Of a stretch of 45,312 bases of DNA, positions 44,576 to 45,312 are shown one piece after another. The notes beneath the pieces were generated by a model. It was given only the letters and a program-made list of their open reading frames with translations. It did no database searches and was not told the origin of the DNA. Both the position numbers and the translations under genes were made by a program. This DNA is from Clostridia bacterium. GTDB lineage: Bacteria; Bacillota; Clostridia; Oscillospirales; CAG-272. Each line of letters opens with the position of its first letter. Position 1 is the first letter of the stretch. The DNA is taken from assembly GCA_017456545.1 (NCBI GenBank), contig JAFTJE010000006.1:1-45312 (forward strand). Direction: 5' to 3'.

Positions 44576-44966
44576 GGGTCCGTAATGGTTTCGACGGGGA
44601 TTTTGAGATACGATAAGCGTGGCGGGCTGGCTAATCCCGTATAATGGCTAACTTAAATAATAAACGACAACAGAACTGTTGCTATGGCTGCCTAACTAAT
44701 TGCCCCTACGGGGGGAATTAGTGGCAGTGCTGTGGCTTTTTAGCCACCCGTTCCTCCGAGGAGTACCGTGACCTCGGACTGAGCGTAACCTAACGGTGAA
44801 CATGAACCGAGATTTCGTCCTTGTATCGGTCATGCATAAAAGGACTATCCGAAAGGAAGCCTGTTGTTCGGCGTCCCGTAGGAGAAAAGCAAAAGAGCAA
44901 CTACCCACGAAGAAGGTTGTATCAACGGATTTTCGGACAGGGGTTCGACTCCCCTCGGATCCACCA
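44576..44966 (+). ncRNA. ssrA: tmRNA
   Basis: The tRNA-like ends pair (GGGTCCG with CGGATCC) and an encoded CCA follows discriminator A. The 5' part has the conserved GGTTTCGACGGGG. The tag frame ends at the TAA 44693-44695 and encodes NDNRTVAMAA (44663-44692), after the Ala from the charged tRNA part. The T arm is GGGGTTCGACTCCCC. It rescues stalled ribosomes together with SmpB. A hairpin TCCCCAC-GTGGGGA at 44551-44569 stands just upstream; I see no clear promoter, so ssrA may be read from smpB and trimmed by RNase P. Confidence 0.95.
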
Positions 44967-44970
44967 AAAA

Positions 44971-45001
44971 GGAAAGCACCCGTAAGGGTGTTTTCTTTTT
45001 T
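44971..45001 (+). terminator. Terminator of ssrA
   Basis: CACCC (44977-44981) pairs with GGGTG (44986-44990), extended by GAAA and TTTTC, then TTTTT. An exact second copy is at 45206-45236. Confidence 0.85.
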
Positions 45002-45033
45002 GTTAAAACAATGCAGGGAGTCGAACCGGGTTG

Positions 45034-45094
45034 GAACCGTCCTCGACAGCACCCGGTGGGTGAGAAATGGAGAGGTAAGGTGTGGCAGTCGTCG
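45034..45094 (+). repeat. Dispersed repeat, copy in the ssrA downstream region
   Basis: These 61 bases match 40-100 (inverted) with about three differences, and bases 45269-45312 start a third copy. A perfect 12-base inverted copy of the tmRNA T-arm, GGGAGTCGAACC (45016-45027), lies just before it. Confidence 0.88.
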
Positions 45095-45312
45095 CAGAAC
45101 ACAACTGAGCAAAGCGAGGACAGTGCGATGCGAGAACGACAACAGGAAGTGCAACCCTGACCGAGTCCTCAGACGAGAGGAGACTCCCCTCGGATCCACC
45201 AAAAAGGAAAGCACCCGTAAGGGTGTTTTCTTTTTTGTTAAAACAATGCAGGGAGTCGAACCGGGTTGGAACCGTCCTCGACAGCACCCGGTGGGTGAGA
45301 AATGGAGAGGTA

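Larger units (their letters stand above)
44947..45312 (+). repeat. 235-base direct repeat starting in the 3' end of ssrA
   Basis: Bases 44947-45077 recur exactly at 45182-45312, an offset of 235, and the second copy is cut by the window edge. The repeated part starts with GACTCCCCTCGGATCCACC, the last 20 bases of ssrA, and includes its terminator. Such duplication of a tmRNA 3' end is the mark left by integrases that use ssrA as attachment site. No integrase gene is in the window. Confidence 0.9.

Overview
The window reads as a chromosomal segment of a spore-forming member of the Clostridia (Firmicutes), probably a gut-type lineage. The reasons are spore genes (spoVAC-spoVAD-spoVAE and a SleC-like cortex-lytic set), Firmicute-type rpoB/rpoC, ClpC with a UVR segment, strong GGAGG ribosome binding sites, and many textbook sigma-A promoters that nearly all keep a 17-base spacer. 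No plasmid or phage backbone is seen. Both ends lie in copies of one dispersed repeat in opposite orientation, so this may be a whole contig that stopped at repeats.

Layout. 1-9200: spore and stress block (spoVA operon on minus, coiled-coil protein and MscS channel on plus, a lipoprotein, clpC, and three spore-cortex/peptidoglycan-binding genes on minus). 9240-13420: queT under a preQ1-I riboswitch, a BspA-type leucine-rich lipoprotein, tRNA-Lys, an esterase and a short-chain dehydrogenase. 13690-16270: one highly expressed secreted protein of 822 residues. 16300-18860: rnhA, rpsF-ssb-rpsR, an inverted-repeat element and rpsT. 19140-26730: rpoB-rpoC with their own promoter. 26750-30960: an EamA transporter, then an AT-richer island holding a type II restriction-modification system with a controller protein. 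31057-31343: an array of small hairpins joined by TATATCAT/ATGATATA, then tRNA-Leu. 31436-43060: lgt, a small membrane protein, an orphan solute-binding lipoprotein, xth, pflA-pflB under a ZTP (pfl-motif) riboswitch, an FAD oxidoreductase plus ADP-ribosylglycohydrolase pair, a 2-hydroxyacid dehydrogenase and a SprT/YgjP-like metallopeptidase. 43120-45312: smpB, a GNAT-like protein and ssrA (tmRNA), then a 235-base direct repeat that duplicates the 3' end of ssrA.

Working together. SpoVA proteins move dipicolinic acid, and the SleC-like set probably degrades spore cortex at germination. rpsF-ssb-rpsR has a leader that looks like an S6:S18 binding site with a complement to the Shine-Dalgarno sequence. 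pflB-pflA forms formate for one-carbon metabolism, which fits control by ZTP. smpB and ssrA together make the trans-translation ribosome-rescue system.

The least explained structures are the TATATCAT hairpin array (31057-31223), the ssrA 3'-end duplication with its dispersed repeat (44947-45312 and 40-100), the inverted-repeat element at 18199-18518, and the Cys-pair-rich secreted protein (13762-16230). All calls come from reading the sequence; no database search was run.
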